A stretch of DNA of 64,000 bases. Origin: Calothrix sp. NIES-4101 (GTDB lineage Bacteria; Cyanobacteriota; Cyanobacteriia; Cyanobacteriales; Nostocaceae). This document shows positions 9,333-18,279 of this stretch, in pieces. Where the stretch lies: contig AP018280.1 of assembly GCA_004296455.1 (NCBI GenBank), positions 248,001-312,000 on the forward strand, in the 5' to 3' direction. Under the pieces are notes generated by a model, which searched no databases, had not been told where the DNA came from, and was given only the letters and a program-made list of their open reading frames with translations. Positions within the stretch are counted from its first letter, which is position 1; every line of letters begins with the position of its first letter. Position numbers and translations under genes: made by a program.

Positions 9333-9644
9333 TTAAGCCACAATTGCCAAAATGTCTTTTTCTGAGAGTAAGACATACTCCTCAGTACCCAGCTTGATAT
9401 CAGTACCTGCATATTTGGAGTAAAGAACGCGATCGCCCACTTTGATATCTGGTGTTTGTCGGGAACCATCATCGTTGCGTTTTCCAGGACCAACAGCAAC
9501 AATTTCACCTACCTGGGGCTTCTCTTTTGCTACATCTGGTAACAGGATACCCCCTGCGGTTTTTTCTTCAGATGCACCCACCTTAATAAAAACGCGATCG
9601 CCTAAAGGGCTAAGAGTTGCTACACCTAAAGTTATAGCCGCCAT
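9333..9644 (-). CDS. groES: Co-chaperonin GroES (10 kDa)
   Basis: A 103-residue lid subunit of the chaperonin. It has the usual [12 protein letters not shown] start, the mobile loop [12 protein letters not shown] that contacts GroEL, and [34 protein letters not shown]. The N-terminus is about seven residues longer than E. coli GroES, as is common in cyanobacteria. A GGAG lies 9 to 12 bases upstream of the ATG. It heads the groES-groEL pair. In the 233 bases upstream (9645-9877) no CIRCE element (TTAGCACTC inverted repeat) is visible, so HrcA control is not supported by the sequence. Confidence 0.97.
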   Translation of the reverse strand: MAAITLGVATLSPLGDRVFIKVGASEEKTAGGILLPDVAKEKPQVGEIVAVGPGKRNDDGSRQTPDIKVGDRVLYSKYAGTDIKLGTEEYVLLSEKDILAIVA

Positions 9645-9877
9645 GCAAAATTCTCCAACTAAACTTCAAATAAATAATTGTAGGATTTGTTCGGATTTGA
9701 ACAACCTCGCAGACTTGATCAAGTATGTAGCTATACAGTTGCTACTACTCGAATGTCTCGCCCGGTATATTCAGGAACCCAACCTTCTGTACCAGTGAAA
9801 TAGCGTACTGCTTTACAAGCATTATACGGTAAATCGATAGGAATATAGTATTTTTTTGAAAAAAATTTTTAATCACA

Positions 9878-10651
9878 CTAATTCGATTCATTTGATTGCA
9901 GAGATTTACGAAGTGTGATAAATGCCAGAAGACTGACAACACTTAAGTAAATACGCTGTAGCCACAAATTACTCAAGCTGAGGCTGATGCTTCCACCAAT
10001 GATTCCACCGATAAACATAGTCAAACCAAGAATTGCACCTAGGTTGTAATTAATAACACCCTGTGTCATGAAAATTAAAGTGGCAGACAGCGAGGAAAAG
10101 ATGTTGATAAATTTAGTAGTAGCGATCGCTTGCACAAATGTCATGCGAAACAGCATTATATAAGCGGCTGTCAGCAAAGTAATGTAACCACCACTAAAAA
10201 AGCCGCCATAAATACCAAGTATGAAGGTAGCGATATAGGCGAAAATTTCTGCTATCCGTGAAGGAATCCTCTCTACTGGTTCTACTCCTGCATTTCGGTT
10301 GGCGATCGACACCACAGCAACTACAATCATGGAAACTGAGATAATTAGCGGCATTGATTTTGAAGGAATAACCAGAACAAGTAACGCCCCCAGAATAGAT
10401 GCAACCAAAGTTACAACTATCAGCAGTGGTAAACGTCGATAGTCAATAACTCCTTTACCAATAAAGGGCAATGTACCCCCAACACTCATTAAAGTCAGTG
10501 CCAACATATTAGTAGCTAGGGCAGTACGCGGCTCAATCCCAAATTGAAGCATTATAGGTACGGTGATGAGCGAAGTACTGCCAGTAATGACGCTAATAAC
10601 ACTGGCGATTAAGAAAATCGCAATTAGTGCAACTAATTCAATGTCTGTCAA
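9878..10651 (-). CDS. TauE/SafE (TSUP) family sulfite exporter-like permease
   Basis: A 257-residue membrane protein with about eight hydrophobic segments and the duplicated TSUP pattern: SVITGSTSLITVPIMLQFGIEPRTALATNM in the first half and GIYGGFFSGGYITLLTAAY, followed by VQAIATTKFINIF, in the second. TSUP proteins export sulfite, sulfoacetate or related sulfur anions. The gene is divergent from the organosulfur-like cluster that starts at 11436, which contains a TauD-type dioxygenase and a flavin monooxygenase that could release sulfite. A role in removing excess sulfite is therefore plausible but rests on family and context. Confidence 0.82.
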   Translation of the reverse strand: MTDIELVALIAIFLIASVISVITGSTSLITVPIMLQFGIEPRTALATNMLALTLMSVGGTLPFIGKGVIDYRRLPLLIVVTLVASILGALLVLVIPSKSMPLIISVSMIVVAVVSIANRNAGVEPVERIPSRIAEIFAYIATFILGIYGGFFSGGYITLLTAAYIMLFRMTFVQAIATTKFINIFSSLSATLIFMTQGVINYNLGAILGLTMFIGGIIGGSISLSLSNLWLQRIYLSVVSLLAFITLRKSLQSNESN

Positions 10652-11435
10652 GATAAATATTCCTATATATTTTAGTCCGATTTGTCGGTCGATTTACCGG
10701 GGTTTGCAATAGAAATAAATTACCAGAAATTGAAGTGCATATAAATGTGTGTGTCATGGGCTATGTAGAACAGTGACTTCTGCTACGCTCGCACCAGTTT
10801 TACAGAACGTCCCCTTTAGTATTCGTAGCACTGTCGTCAACCTTTTTCCAGGAGTAATGCATTAGTGCGGCACTTGTTTTTTGCTATTATCTATACTTAG
10901 CTTAACTAATAATTAGAATTACTTATTTTTAGAGAAACGTATACTTTATTTACGAAGAGCTTGAATTTTACCCAGGAGCCATGCAATACTACTACCATAA
11001 TCACCGATAAATTGGTCGATTATAAGTAGTATCGTTTTTTCTGTAATAATTGCAGCATCGGTACGTCATTCGGATTCTCCCAAGTTGTGCAAGCATGACT
11101 TTTGTGATTTATTATGTGCATTACTGTGGGCGCGATCGCTAAACAACCTGTTTAATTAAGGGGTAAAAGCTCGTGAGCGTAAATCAATCAGCTTCAGGGC
11201 AAGAATACACTATAGTTTCCGATATCTGTATAAATATAAATAGTTTGTGGCAAGAAATTCGTCATAAGTGTTGCCACTGTTAAGTAATTTGTAGATATAC
11301 CTGCGGTTTAGCACCACGAAATATTTTAACGTTCCTTCATGCCAAATCAGCGCCAAGGAGCGCAGAGGTAAGAATGCTGCGGGGAAAGAATTTCCAAGAC
11401 AGACGTATACAAAAGAGATTCAGGGAGAAAATATC
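10652..11435. other. 784-base divergent intergenic region
   Basis: It separates the TSUP exporter (minus) from the first amidohydrolase (plus) and should contain both promoters. No credible protein-coding frame, tRNA or strong terminator hairpin was seen. A purine-rich GGGAGAAA lies 7 to 14 bases before the ATG at 11436 and is probably its ribosome binding site. A HIP1 site is at 11132-11139. A sulfur-responsive operator (CysB/CbbR-like) could be here but none was recognised. Confidence 0.5.
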
Positions 11436-12920
11436 ATGACTATTGCACTGGAACGTCCCCAGAAAAAAACACGATCGGCAGAAATTCGCGCACAGTTGGG
11501 TTATCCCATCATTGATACAGATGTACATACCCAGGAATTCCCCCCAGCATTTTTAGATTATTTAGAGCAAGTTGCAGGAAGCGCGATCGCTGAAAAATTC
11601 CAAGAGCATTTACCTGGTTCATCTCGTTCTAAGTGGTTTCAGCAAAGTTGGGAAGAACGTAAAGCTTATCGAACTACCCGCCCTCCTTTTTGGACTCGTC
11701 CGACGAATGATGCTTTAAATTTAGCTACGATTAGCTTACCCAAGTTGCTGCATGAGCGCTTACAAGAAGCAGGTACAGATTTTGCTGTAGTGTACCCAAA
11801 TTTAGCAACGATGGCACCCCATATTGGTCATCCCGATATGCGGCAAGCTGTATGTAGAGCTGCAAATACCTACCATGCAGATATTTTCCGTCCTTACTCT
11901 GACCGCTTAACGCCAATTGCTAGTATTCCGATGCATACTCCCGAAGAGGCGATCGCTGAATTGGAATATGCAGTAAATGTGCTGGGATTAAAGGCAATTC
12001 AAATTCCTGGACATGTGCGTCGCCCTATCCCAGCTTTTGAAAAGTATGGGGAAGAAGTCGCAAATGAGGCAATTTGGATTGATACCTTTGGCTTGGATAG
12101 CAAATATGACTACGATCCATTCTGGGCGAAGTGTGTAGAACTTAAAGTTGTTCCCACCACTCATTCCAGTGGTATGGGTTGGATTAATCGCCGCTCTATT
12201 TCTAACTACCAGTACAATCACATTGGTCACTTTGCCTCTGCGGGTGAAGCATTATGTAAATCTCTGTTTTTTGGTGGAGTAACTCACCGTTTCCCCACTT
12301 TAAAATTTGCCTTTTTAGAAGGTGGTTCAGCTTGGGGTGCGAGTTTATATGCTGATTTAATTTGGCATTGGGAAACCCGCAACAAAGACCATATGCTGGA
12401 AAATAACGACCCCGCTAAAATTAATCGTGAAGAACTGATTGAATATTATCTCCGCTACGGTGGTGAGTTGGTAGATGGTCGCTTAGACAAACTAGGTAGT
12501 GGTTTGGGTTTCCATGCTAACTTGTTATCTCCCATCGATCCGGGTAATTTAGATGAATTTGCGACTGCGGGAGTTAAGACTCCTGAAGATGTGCGATCGC
12601 GCTTTTTGAATCACTTCTATTTTGGTACAGAGTCAGATGATACTCGTGTAGCCCATGCCTTTAACCGGAAAGCAAATCCCTATGGAGATAGAGTTAAAGC
12701 TTTCTTGGGTTCTGATTCTGGTCATTGGGATGTACCCGATATTACTGCTGTAACTGCGAATTCCTACTCATTTGTTGAGCGGGGAATTATCAGCGAAGAA
12801 GATTTACAATATTTCCTCTCTATTCATCCATTGGAGTTGTATACCAGCCTGAATCAGGATTTCTTCAAGGGTACGGTTGTGGAGAAAGCAGCAGATGAGT
12901 TTTTAGGGACTGAGGGCTAG
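11436..12920 (+). CDS. Amidohydrolase family 2 (ACMSD-like) protein, copy 1
   Basis: A 494-residue metal-dependent hydrolase/decarboxylase of PF04909. The N-terminal metal motif is IDTDVHTQE (Asp-x-His rather than His-x-His, as in one common subgroup), a mid-protein His lies in VVPTTHSSGMGW, and the conserved late acid is in FLGSDSGHWDVPD. Relatives hydrolyse amides or decarboxylate aromatic acids; the substrate here is unknown. A paralogue follows at 13148-14635 with roughly three quarters identity and the same start MTIALERP. No signal peptide is present, so it is cytoplasmic. It opens the putative organosulfur-like cluster. Confidence 0.85.
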   Translation: MTIALERPQKKTRSAEIRAQLGYPIIDTDVHTQEFPPAFLDYLEQVAGSAIAEKFQEHLPGSSRSKWFQQSWEERKAYRTTRPPFWTRPTNDALNLATISLPKLLHERLQEAGTDFAVVYPNLATMAPHIGHPDMRQAVCRAANTYHADIFRPYSDRLTPIASIPMHTPEEAIAELEYAVNVLGLKAIQIPGHVRRPIPAFEKYGEEVANEAIWIDTFGLDSKYDYDPFWAKCVELKVVPTTHSSGMGWINRRSISNYQYNHIGHFASAGEALCKSLFFGGVTHRFPTLKFAFLEGGSAWGASLYADLIWHWETRNKDHMLENNDPAKINREELIEYYLRYGGELVDGRLDKLGSGLGFHANLLSPIDPGNLDEFATAGVKTPEDVRSRFLNHFYFGTESDDTRVAHAFNRKANPYGDRVKAFLGSDSGHWDVPDITAVTANSYSFVERGIISEEDLQYFLSIHPLELYTSLNQDFFKGTVVEKAADEFLGTEG

Positions 12921-12956
12921 TAGTTCACCAACCCAAAAATGCTGGATGGAGAAGGG

Positions 12957-13040
12957 ACAGGGGAGACAAGGGAGACAGGGAGGAAAGAGCTTTTTCTTGT
13001 CACTATCGACTTAGCAAAGTTGACTTGTCAGACTACTAGG
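12957..13040. repeat. STRR-like purine repeat plus dispersed repeat copy 1
   Basis: The 227-base gap between the two amidohydrolase genes holds tandem GGGAGACA/GGGACA-type units (about 12956-12990, with more near 13060-13085). Within it, 13014-13040 contains the sequence GCAAAGTTGACTTGTCAGA and then CTACTAG. The same 26-base word, with two transitions, occurs at 42635-42660 in the cmpC-cmpB gap, also right after GGAGACN repeats and a T-rich run. This looks like a dispersed cyanobacterial repeat element. Confidence 0.6.
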
Positions 13041-13147
13041 ACTTTCTGGAAGGGAATAGGGACAAGGGGGACAAGGAAGACAAATACCCCATTTCCTATT
13101 ACTCATTTCCAAATATCAACACTTGAAAATAATTAGGGTGAAATATT

Positions 13148-14635
13148 ATGACGATCGCATTAGAACGTCCAGTACAAAAAACAAAGTCGGCAAAAATTCG
13201 CGAACAGTTAGGTTATCCGGTAATTGATACTGATGTTCATACCCAGGAATTTGAACCAGCAGTTTTGGATTATTTAGAGCAAGTTGGGGGAACGGAAATT
13301 ACAGAGCGCTTTAAGGAGCGTTTACCGGGTGCTTCTCGGTTTAAATGGTATGAGCAAACTTGGGAAGAACGTTTCGCTTATCGTACCAATCGCCCTAATT
13401 GGTGGGGTCGTCCAACCAAGAATACCCTAAATTTGGCGACCATTAGTTTACCGAAATTACTCCACGAACGCTTACAAGAAGCAGGTACGGATTTTGCTGT
13501 TGTTTATCCTAACTTGGCAACAATGGCTCCCAATATCGGTAACGAGGAAATGCGTCGGGCTGTATGTCGTGCCATCAATACATACCATGCAGATATTTTC
13601 CGTCCCTATAGCGATCGCCTGACTCCGATTGCGGCAATTCCCATGCATACCCCCGAAGAAGCGATCGCAGAGTTGGAATATGCGGTAAATGTGTTGGGAT
13701 TGAAAGCAATTCAAATCCCCGGTTACGTCCGTCGTCCAATTCCTGCCTTTGAGAAGTACGGTCAGGAAGTAGCAAACGAAGTTGTTTGGATCGATAATTT
13801 TGGCTTAGATAGCGAGTATGATTACGATCCCTTCTGGGCTAAATGCGTCGAGTTAAAAGTTGTTCCCACCACCCATGCATCTAGTCAAGGTTGGACAACT
13901 CAACGCTCAGTTACCAATGCACAATACAATCACATCAATCACTTTGCCTTTGCTGCGGAAGCTCTGTGCAAATCGTTATTTTTTGGTGGTGTCACCCGTC
14001 GCTTTCCCACACTCAAATTTGCCTTTATGGAAGGTGGTTCGGCTTGGGGTGCGAGTTTGTATGCAGATATTATTTGGCATTGGGAAACCCGCAACAAACA
14101 ACATTTGTTAACCCATAACAACCCTGCCATTGTTGATCGCGAAGAGTTATTAGAACTCTATACTCGTTATGGTGGAGAATTGGTAGAAGGTCGTTTAGAT
14201 CAATTGGGCGATGGTTTGGGATTCCACAGCCAGCATTTTGCACCCCAAGACCCCGGCGAACTGGATGAATTTGCCCTAGCAGGAATTGAAAAACCTGAAG
14301 ATGTGCGGTATCGCTTCCTTAATCACTTCTACTTTGGCACGGAGTCTGATGATACCCGTGTTTCCCAAGCTTTCAATCGTGCTGCATTGCCTTTTGGAGA
14401 TAGAGTTAAGGCTTTCTTGGGTTCCGATGCTGGACATTGGGATGTGCCAGATATTACTGCTGTTACAGCTAACGCTTACAGTATGTTTGAGCGGGAAATC
14501 ATTAGCGAAGAAGACCTACGCTATTTCCTCTCCACCCATCCATTGGAATTGTACACCAGCCTCAATCGGGACTTTTTCAAGGGTACGGCAGTTGAAAAAG
14601 ATGCAGAGAATTATTTGGTGAGTGTTGGTAGATAA
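13148..14635 (+). CDS. Amidohydrolase family 2 (ACMSD-like) protein, copy 2
   Basis: A 495-residue paralogue of the protein at 11436-12920, with the same metal-binding elements: IDTDVHTQE at the N-terminus, VVPTTHASSQGW in the middle and FLGSDAGHWDVPD near residue 420. Segments such as KLLHERLQEAGTDFAVVYPN are identical in both copies, while loops around residues 75-90 and 340-400 have diverged, which suggests related but not equal substrates. Its own ribosome binding site (AGGGTG near 13135) and a 227-base gap indicate separate translation control. It has no signal peptide. Confidence 0.85.
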   Translation: MTIALERPVQKTKSAKIREQLGYPVIDTDVHTQEFEPAVLDYLEQVGGTEITERFKERLPGASRFKWYEQTWEERFAYRTNRPNWWGRPTKNTLNLATISLPKLLHERLQEAGTDFAVVYPNLATMAPNIGNEEMRRAVCRAINTYHADIFRPYSDRLTPIAAIPMHTPEEAIAELEYAVNVLGLKAIQIPGYVRRPIPAFEKYGQEVANEVVWIDNFGLDSEYDYDPFWAKCVELKVVPTTHASSQGWTTQRSVTNAQYNHINHFAFAAEALCKSLFFGGVTRRFPTLKFAFMEGGSAWGASLYADIIWHWETRNKQHLLTHNNPAIVDREELLELYTRYGGELVEGRLDQLGDGLGFHSQHFAPQDPGELDEFALAGIEKPEDVRYRFLNHFYFGTESDDTRVSQAFNRAALPFGDRVKAFLGSDAGHWDVPDITAVTANAYSMFEREIISEEDLRYFLSTHPLELYTSLNRDFFKGTAVEKDAENYLVSVGR

Positions 14636-14879
14636 GTGATTTCAAGCATTCCGAATATTCGGGCTAAGTAGTTAGGCAAAATTAAAGATATTGCGATAAA
14701 TATATTGCGATCGCTGCCTACATCCTAATGACGAGGGTTTAAGAGTTTCGGAATGTATCAATATTTTTGCACCACCACTTATCACCTCTGCTCAATCCAG
14801 TTTAACTATACCTCCAGGTAAGGTGGGAAATTCCCACCCTACTTTTCCTAACTAAAGTCAATCCAAAATCACATGGCTT
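14636..14879. repeat. Intergenic inverted repeats and GGTGGG palindrome
   Basis: The 244-base gap has two structures. CATTCCGAA near 14648-14656 pairs with TTCGGAATG near 14747-14755, a widely spaced inverted repeat. At 14821-14838 AGGTGGGAAATTCCCACC forms a compact hairpin followed by CTACTTTTCC, like the common cyanobacterial GGTGGG palindromes; it could end the upstream transcript weakly. No gene is visible. Confidence 0.45.
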
Positions 14880-15698
14880 ATGGTGACAACAGTTTCTAGC
14901 TACGACTCAACCTTATTTCAAGGTGCTGCTTGGTACTATGCTCGCTACCGTAGTAAGTATCCCCAAGCTTTATTTGATTTATTAGCCAATACCTTTCAAC
15001 TGGATGGGAAAGGACGATTACTTGACCTCGGTTGCGGTGCTGGATTAGTTGCCATTCCGTTTGCAAATCGTTTTGCGGAAGTAGTGGGGATCGATCCTGA
15101 TGCAGATATGCTCAAAGAAGCCCAAGAGCAAACAGTATCCGAAGGAATTAATAATATTCGTTGGATTCACGATCGCGCTGAGTCGATTTCTGAGGATTTG
15201 GGTAAGTTTCAACTCGTGACGATGGGACGCTCGTTTCATTGGATGCAAAGAGAATTAGTCTTAGCAAAACTCGATTCATTGTTGGTTGATAATGGTGCAA
15301 TAGTTATCCTGAAAACCAACGAAAATGTCTGGGAAAGCGAACATCCTTGGAAAAAAACTGTTATCGAAGTAGTCAAACGTTGGTTAGGGGAACGACGACG
15401 CACAGGACAGGCTGGGGAAGGAACCTGGAAACCCTTAGAAGAATCCCACGAACAAGTTTTGTTGCGATCGCCTTTTTCTCGTCTCGGTACTTACGAAGTC
15501 AAATTTACGCAATCTTGGACGATTGATTCTTACCTAGGCTATATCTATTCAACTGCATTTGGATTGCCCTCTTTCTTTGGTGACAATCGCGAAAAATTTG
15601 AACAAGACCTCAAAGCATCTTTGCTAGCTGTTGAACCCTCGGGAGAGTTTACCGAGGAATTACCAGTTACAGCTTTAGTTGCTTGGAGGGGAGCATGA
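14880..15698 (+). CDS. Class I SAM-dependent methyltransferase
   Basis: A 272-residue protein with a Methyltransf_11/25-type core. The N-terminal substrate-side segment FQGAAWYYARYRSKYP is typical of UbiE/trans-aconitate-methyltransferase-like enzymes. Motif I is LLDLGCGAGLVAIPFA (about residues 46-61) and the acidic loop is VVGIDPDADMLKEA. A HW motif (RSFHWMQRELVL) follows motif post-II. The C-terminal third has no recognised motif. It lies 244 bases after the second amidohydrolase and 86 bases before the sulfonate-type binding protein, inside the putative organosulfur cluster. The substrate is unknown. Confidence 0.82.
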   Translation: MVTTVSSYDSTLFQGAAWYYARYRSKYPQALFDLLANTFQLDGKGRLLDLGCGAGLVAIPFANRFAEVVGIDPDADMLKEAQEQTVSEGINNIRWIHDRAESISEDLGKFQLVTMGRSFHWMQRELVLAKLDSLLVDNGAIVILKTNENVWESEHPWKKTVIEVVKRWLGERRRTGQAGEGTWKPLEESHEQVLLRSPFSRLGTYEVKFTQSWTIDSYLGYIYSTAFGLPSFFGDNREKFEQDLKASLLAVEPSGEFTEELPVTALVAWRGA

Positions 15699-15784
15699 AA
15701 ATTTATCCAAAATATAACTTTTAGTGGTGCATTGCGGGCATACATACCCAGAAATGAACCAAAAATTTTCACCACGTCAAACCT

Positions 15785-16840
15785 ATGATTGCTACATTTA
15801 AACCAAAAATTCTTCGCCGTCTGACATTATTTTTCCTTTCAGCCTTGTTCACTGTAGCAACTTCCTTGATGTTGGTTAGTTGTAACGAGCAAAGTCAAAA
15901 CAACACATCGGCAATAAATCCATCTGAAATTAAAACTCAAGTACTCCGCATGGGGTATCAACAAGCAGGCGATTTAGTTAGAATTACCAAAGTTCTTGAA
16001 AAACGCTTGGAACCATTGGGAATTAAAGTGGAATGGGCACAATTTGCTCAAGGACCACAACTGATGGAAGCGATGAATGTAGGGAAAATTGATTTGGGTT
16101 CTGTCGGGGAAACACCCCCTATATTTGCTCAAGCTGCTGGTGCTAAAATTGTTTATGTCGCTGGTAGGAGACGCACGGAAGGTAGTGGGAAAGGTAGTGC
16201 GATCGCAGTTCCCCCAGATTCTCCAATTAAGAGTCTTAAGGATATTAAAGGACAACAAGTCGTTTTCCAAAAAGCCTCAGCATCTCACTTTTTTATCCTC
16301 AGAGCTTTGGAAGAAGTCGGCTTAAAACCTAATGATATTAAAGTTCTCAGCATCCCCAATGTAGAAGCTAGTAGCGCATTTTTAGAAGGGAAAATACCCG
16401 TTTGGGTGACAGGTGATCCCCATTTAGCAAGAGCAGAAAAGTTAGGAAAAGTACGAATTCTCAGAACTGCGGAAGGACTTGATTCACCCGGAGGTTACTA
16501 TATCGGAGGAAAACAGTTTGCGATCGATAATCCAGGACTACTAAGAATAGTCATCGAAGAAATTGATAAGATTGACCGTTGGGCTGAAGCAAATCCCCAA
16601 GAAGCAATCAAGCTGATTGCACCATTCCAAAAGCTACCTCAAGATGTCATGGAGTTGGTTGTTAGTCGTCGAACTTACGGCTTAAGAGCAATTTCTCCAG
16701 AACTAATTCAGGAACAACAGCGAGTTGCTGATTATTTCTACAAAAATGGTGTAATTCCTAAAGCTGTCAATATCAAGGAAGCTACACTGACATCCGAACA
16801 ATATGCAGCAATTACACCTCCTTCTATTAGTCAAAAATAG
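15785..16840 (+). CDS. ABC-transporter substrate-binding lipoprotein, aliphatic sulfonate (SsuA/TauA) type
   Basis: A 351-residue periplasmic binding protein. Residues 1-32 form a lipoprotein signal with lipobox LVSC and Cys33 as the anchor. The mature part shows the NMT1/SsuA pattern: LRMGYQQAGDLVRITKVLEKRLEPLG, KIDLGSVGETPPIFAQAAGAKIVYVA and VFQKASASHFFILRALEEVGL. The family binds alkanesulfonates, taurine or similar anions. No SsuB ATPase or SsuC permease gene is next to it, so it must share a transporter encoded elsewhere. The stop is 14 bases before the flavin monooxygenase ATG, so the two are co-transcribed. Confidence 0.88.
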   Translation: MIATFKPKILRRLTLFFLSALFTVATSLMLVSCNEQSQNNTSAINPSEIKTQVLRMGYQQAGDLVRITKVLEKRLEPLGIKVEWAQFAQGPQLMEAMNVGKIDLGSVGETPPIFAQAAGAKIVYVAGRRRTEGSGKGSAIAVPPDSPIKSLKDIKGQQVVFQKASASHFFILRALEEVGLKPNDIKVLSIPNVEASSAFLEGKIPVWVTGDPHLARAEKLGKVRILRTAEGLDSPGGYYIGGKQFAIDNPGLLRIVIEEIDKIDRWAEANPQEAIKLIAPFQKLPQDVMELVVSRRTYGLRAISPELIQEQQRVADYFYKNGVIPKAVNIKEATLTSEQYAAITPPSISQK

Positions 16841-16854
16841 TCTAAATACGATCA

Positions 16855-18222
16855 ATGAGTACGAGTAAAAAGCAGTTGAGACTGGGTGCATTTTTGATGA
16901 GTTCTGGTCATCATTTAGCAGCTTGGCGTTATCCAGATGCAAGAGCAGATGGGGGTTTGAGCTTCGAGCATTATAAGCATATTGCCCAGACGGCGGAAAG
17001 GGGCAAATTTGATATGATTTTCTTTGCTGACGGGGTTGCTGTCAGAGATAGGGGTCAAGGTAGAGAAGTACTAAGCCGTACAGGACATTTAGTTCACTTT
17101 GAACCTTTAACTTTGCTCTCTGCATTATCGGTTGTCACGGAAAATATTGGGTTAGCGGCAACTGTATCAACTACCTATAACGAACCCTTTCATCTAGCCC
17201 GTAAATTTGCATCGTTAGATTATTTAAGTAATGGTCGTTCTGGTTGGAATCTTGTCACTTCTGCTAGCACTGCGGAAGCTCAAAACTTCAACCGTGACAA
17301 GCATCTGGAACATGCACCCCGTTACGATCGCGCTCGTGAGTTTGTGGATGTTGTCACCAAACTTTGGGACAGTTGGGAAGATAATGCATTTCTGCGGGAT
17401 AAGGAATCTGGTGTTTACTTTGAGCCAGATAAATTACATATTCCTAACCATAAAGGCGAACATTTTTCTGTCCGTGGTCCCCTCAATGTTGCCCGTCCAC
17501 CCCAAGGCTATCCAGTTATCATCCAAGCTGGTTCCTCCGAAGATGGTAAAAATCTCGCAGCCCAAACCGCAGAGGTAATTTTCACGGCACAACAAACCCT
17601 GGAAGATGCCCAAGCTTTTTACTCGGATGTCAAGGGACGAGTGGCGAAATACGGACGTAACCCCAATCATCTGAAAATTATGCCGGGAGTATTCCCGGTA
17701 ATTGGCAGAACTGAAGCCGAAGCCAAAGAAAAGTTCGATCGCATTCAAGAATTAATCCATCCCCAGGTAGGATTAAGCTTACTCACCGGAATGTTGGGCG
17801 AAGTTGATTTATCTAGCTACCCGTTAGATGGACCATTGCCAGATTTGCCCCATACCGAACTCCACCAAAGCCGCCAACAATTATTAATTGAAACTGCCCG
17901 CAGAGAGAATTTTACCATTCGCCAATTGTATTTATGGATTGCGGGAGCGCGAGGACATTGGACAATTTGGGGTACACCATCACAAATAGCTGACAAGTTA
18001 GAAGAATGGTTCGTTAATGGTGGAGCCGACGGTTTTAATATCATGCCACCTTATTTACCAGGTGGTTTAGAGGAATTTGTGGATTTAGTCATACCTGAAT
18101 TGCAACGTCGGGGACTATTCCGCACTGAGTACGAAGGACGCACCCTACGAGAAAATCTCGGTTTACCCCGTCCAGAGAATCAGTTTACAAAAGCTATAAC
18201 TCCCTCTGAAATTGCTGCATAA
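16855..18222 (+). CDS. FMN-dependent monooxygenase, NtaA/SnaA/DszA family
   Basis: A 455-residue bacterial luciferase-like (LLM) flavin monooxygenase. Family segments are HHLAAWRYPDA near residues 20-30, FDMIFFADGVAVRD, STTYNEPFHLARKFASLDYLS (about 101-121), SGWNLVTSAS and GRNPNHLKIMPGVFPVIG. Members oxidise nitrilotriacetate, pristinamycin precursors or dibenzothiophene sulfone with FMNH2 supplied by a separate reductase. With the sulfonate-type binding protein upstream (14-base gap) and a TauD-type dioxygenase downstream, cleavage of a C-S or C-N bond for sulfur or nitrogen supply is likely. A flavin reductase is not in the window. Confidence 0.87.
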   Translation: MSTSKKQLRLGAFLMSSGHHLAAWRYPDARADGGLSFEHYKHIAQTAERGKFDMIFFADGVAVRDRGQGREVLSRTGHLVHFEPLTLLSALSVVTENIGLAATVSTTYNEPFHLARKFASLDYLSNGRSGWNLVTSASTAEAQNFNRDKHLEHAPRYDRAREFVDVVTKLWDSWEDNAFLRDKESGVYFEPDKLHIPNHKGEHFSVRGPLNVARPPQGYPVIIQAGSSEDGKNLAAQTAEVIFTAQQTLEDAQAFYSDVKGRVAKYGRNPNHLKIMPGVFPVIGRTEAEAKEKFDRIQELIHPQVGLSLLTGMLGEVDLSSYPLDGPLPDLPHTELHQSRQQLLIETARRENFTIRQLYLWIAGARGHWTIWGTPSQIADKLEEWFVNGGADGFNIMPPYLPGGLEEFVDLVIPELQRRGLFRTEYEGRTLRENLGLPRPENQFTKAITPSEIAA

Positions 18223-18279
18223 AGGCAGAAGTACAAAATTTTCCCTTGCAACTATTTACCAACATCAACGGAGATAAAT

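Noticed and set aside
9660-9770. CIRCE element upstream of groES
   Set aside because: No TTAGCACTC or GAGTGCTAA was found in the gap.
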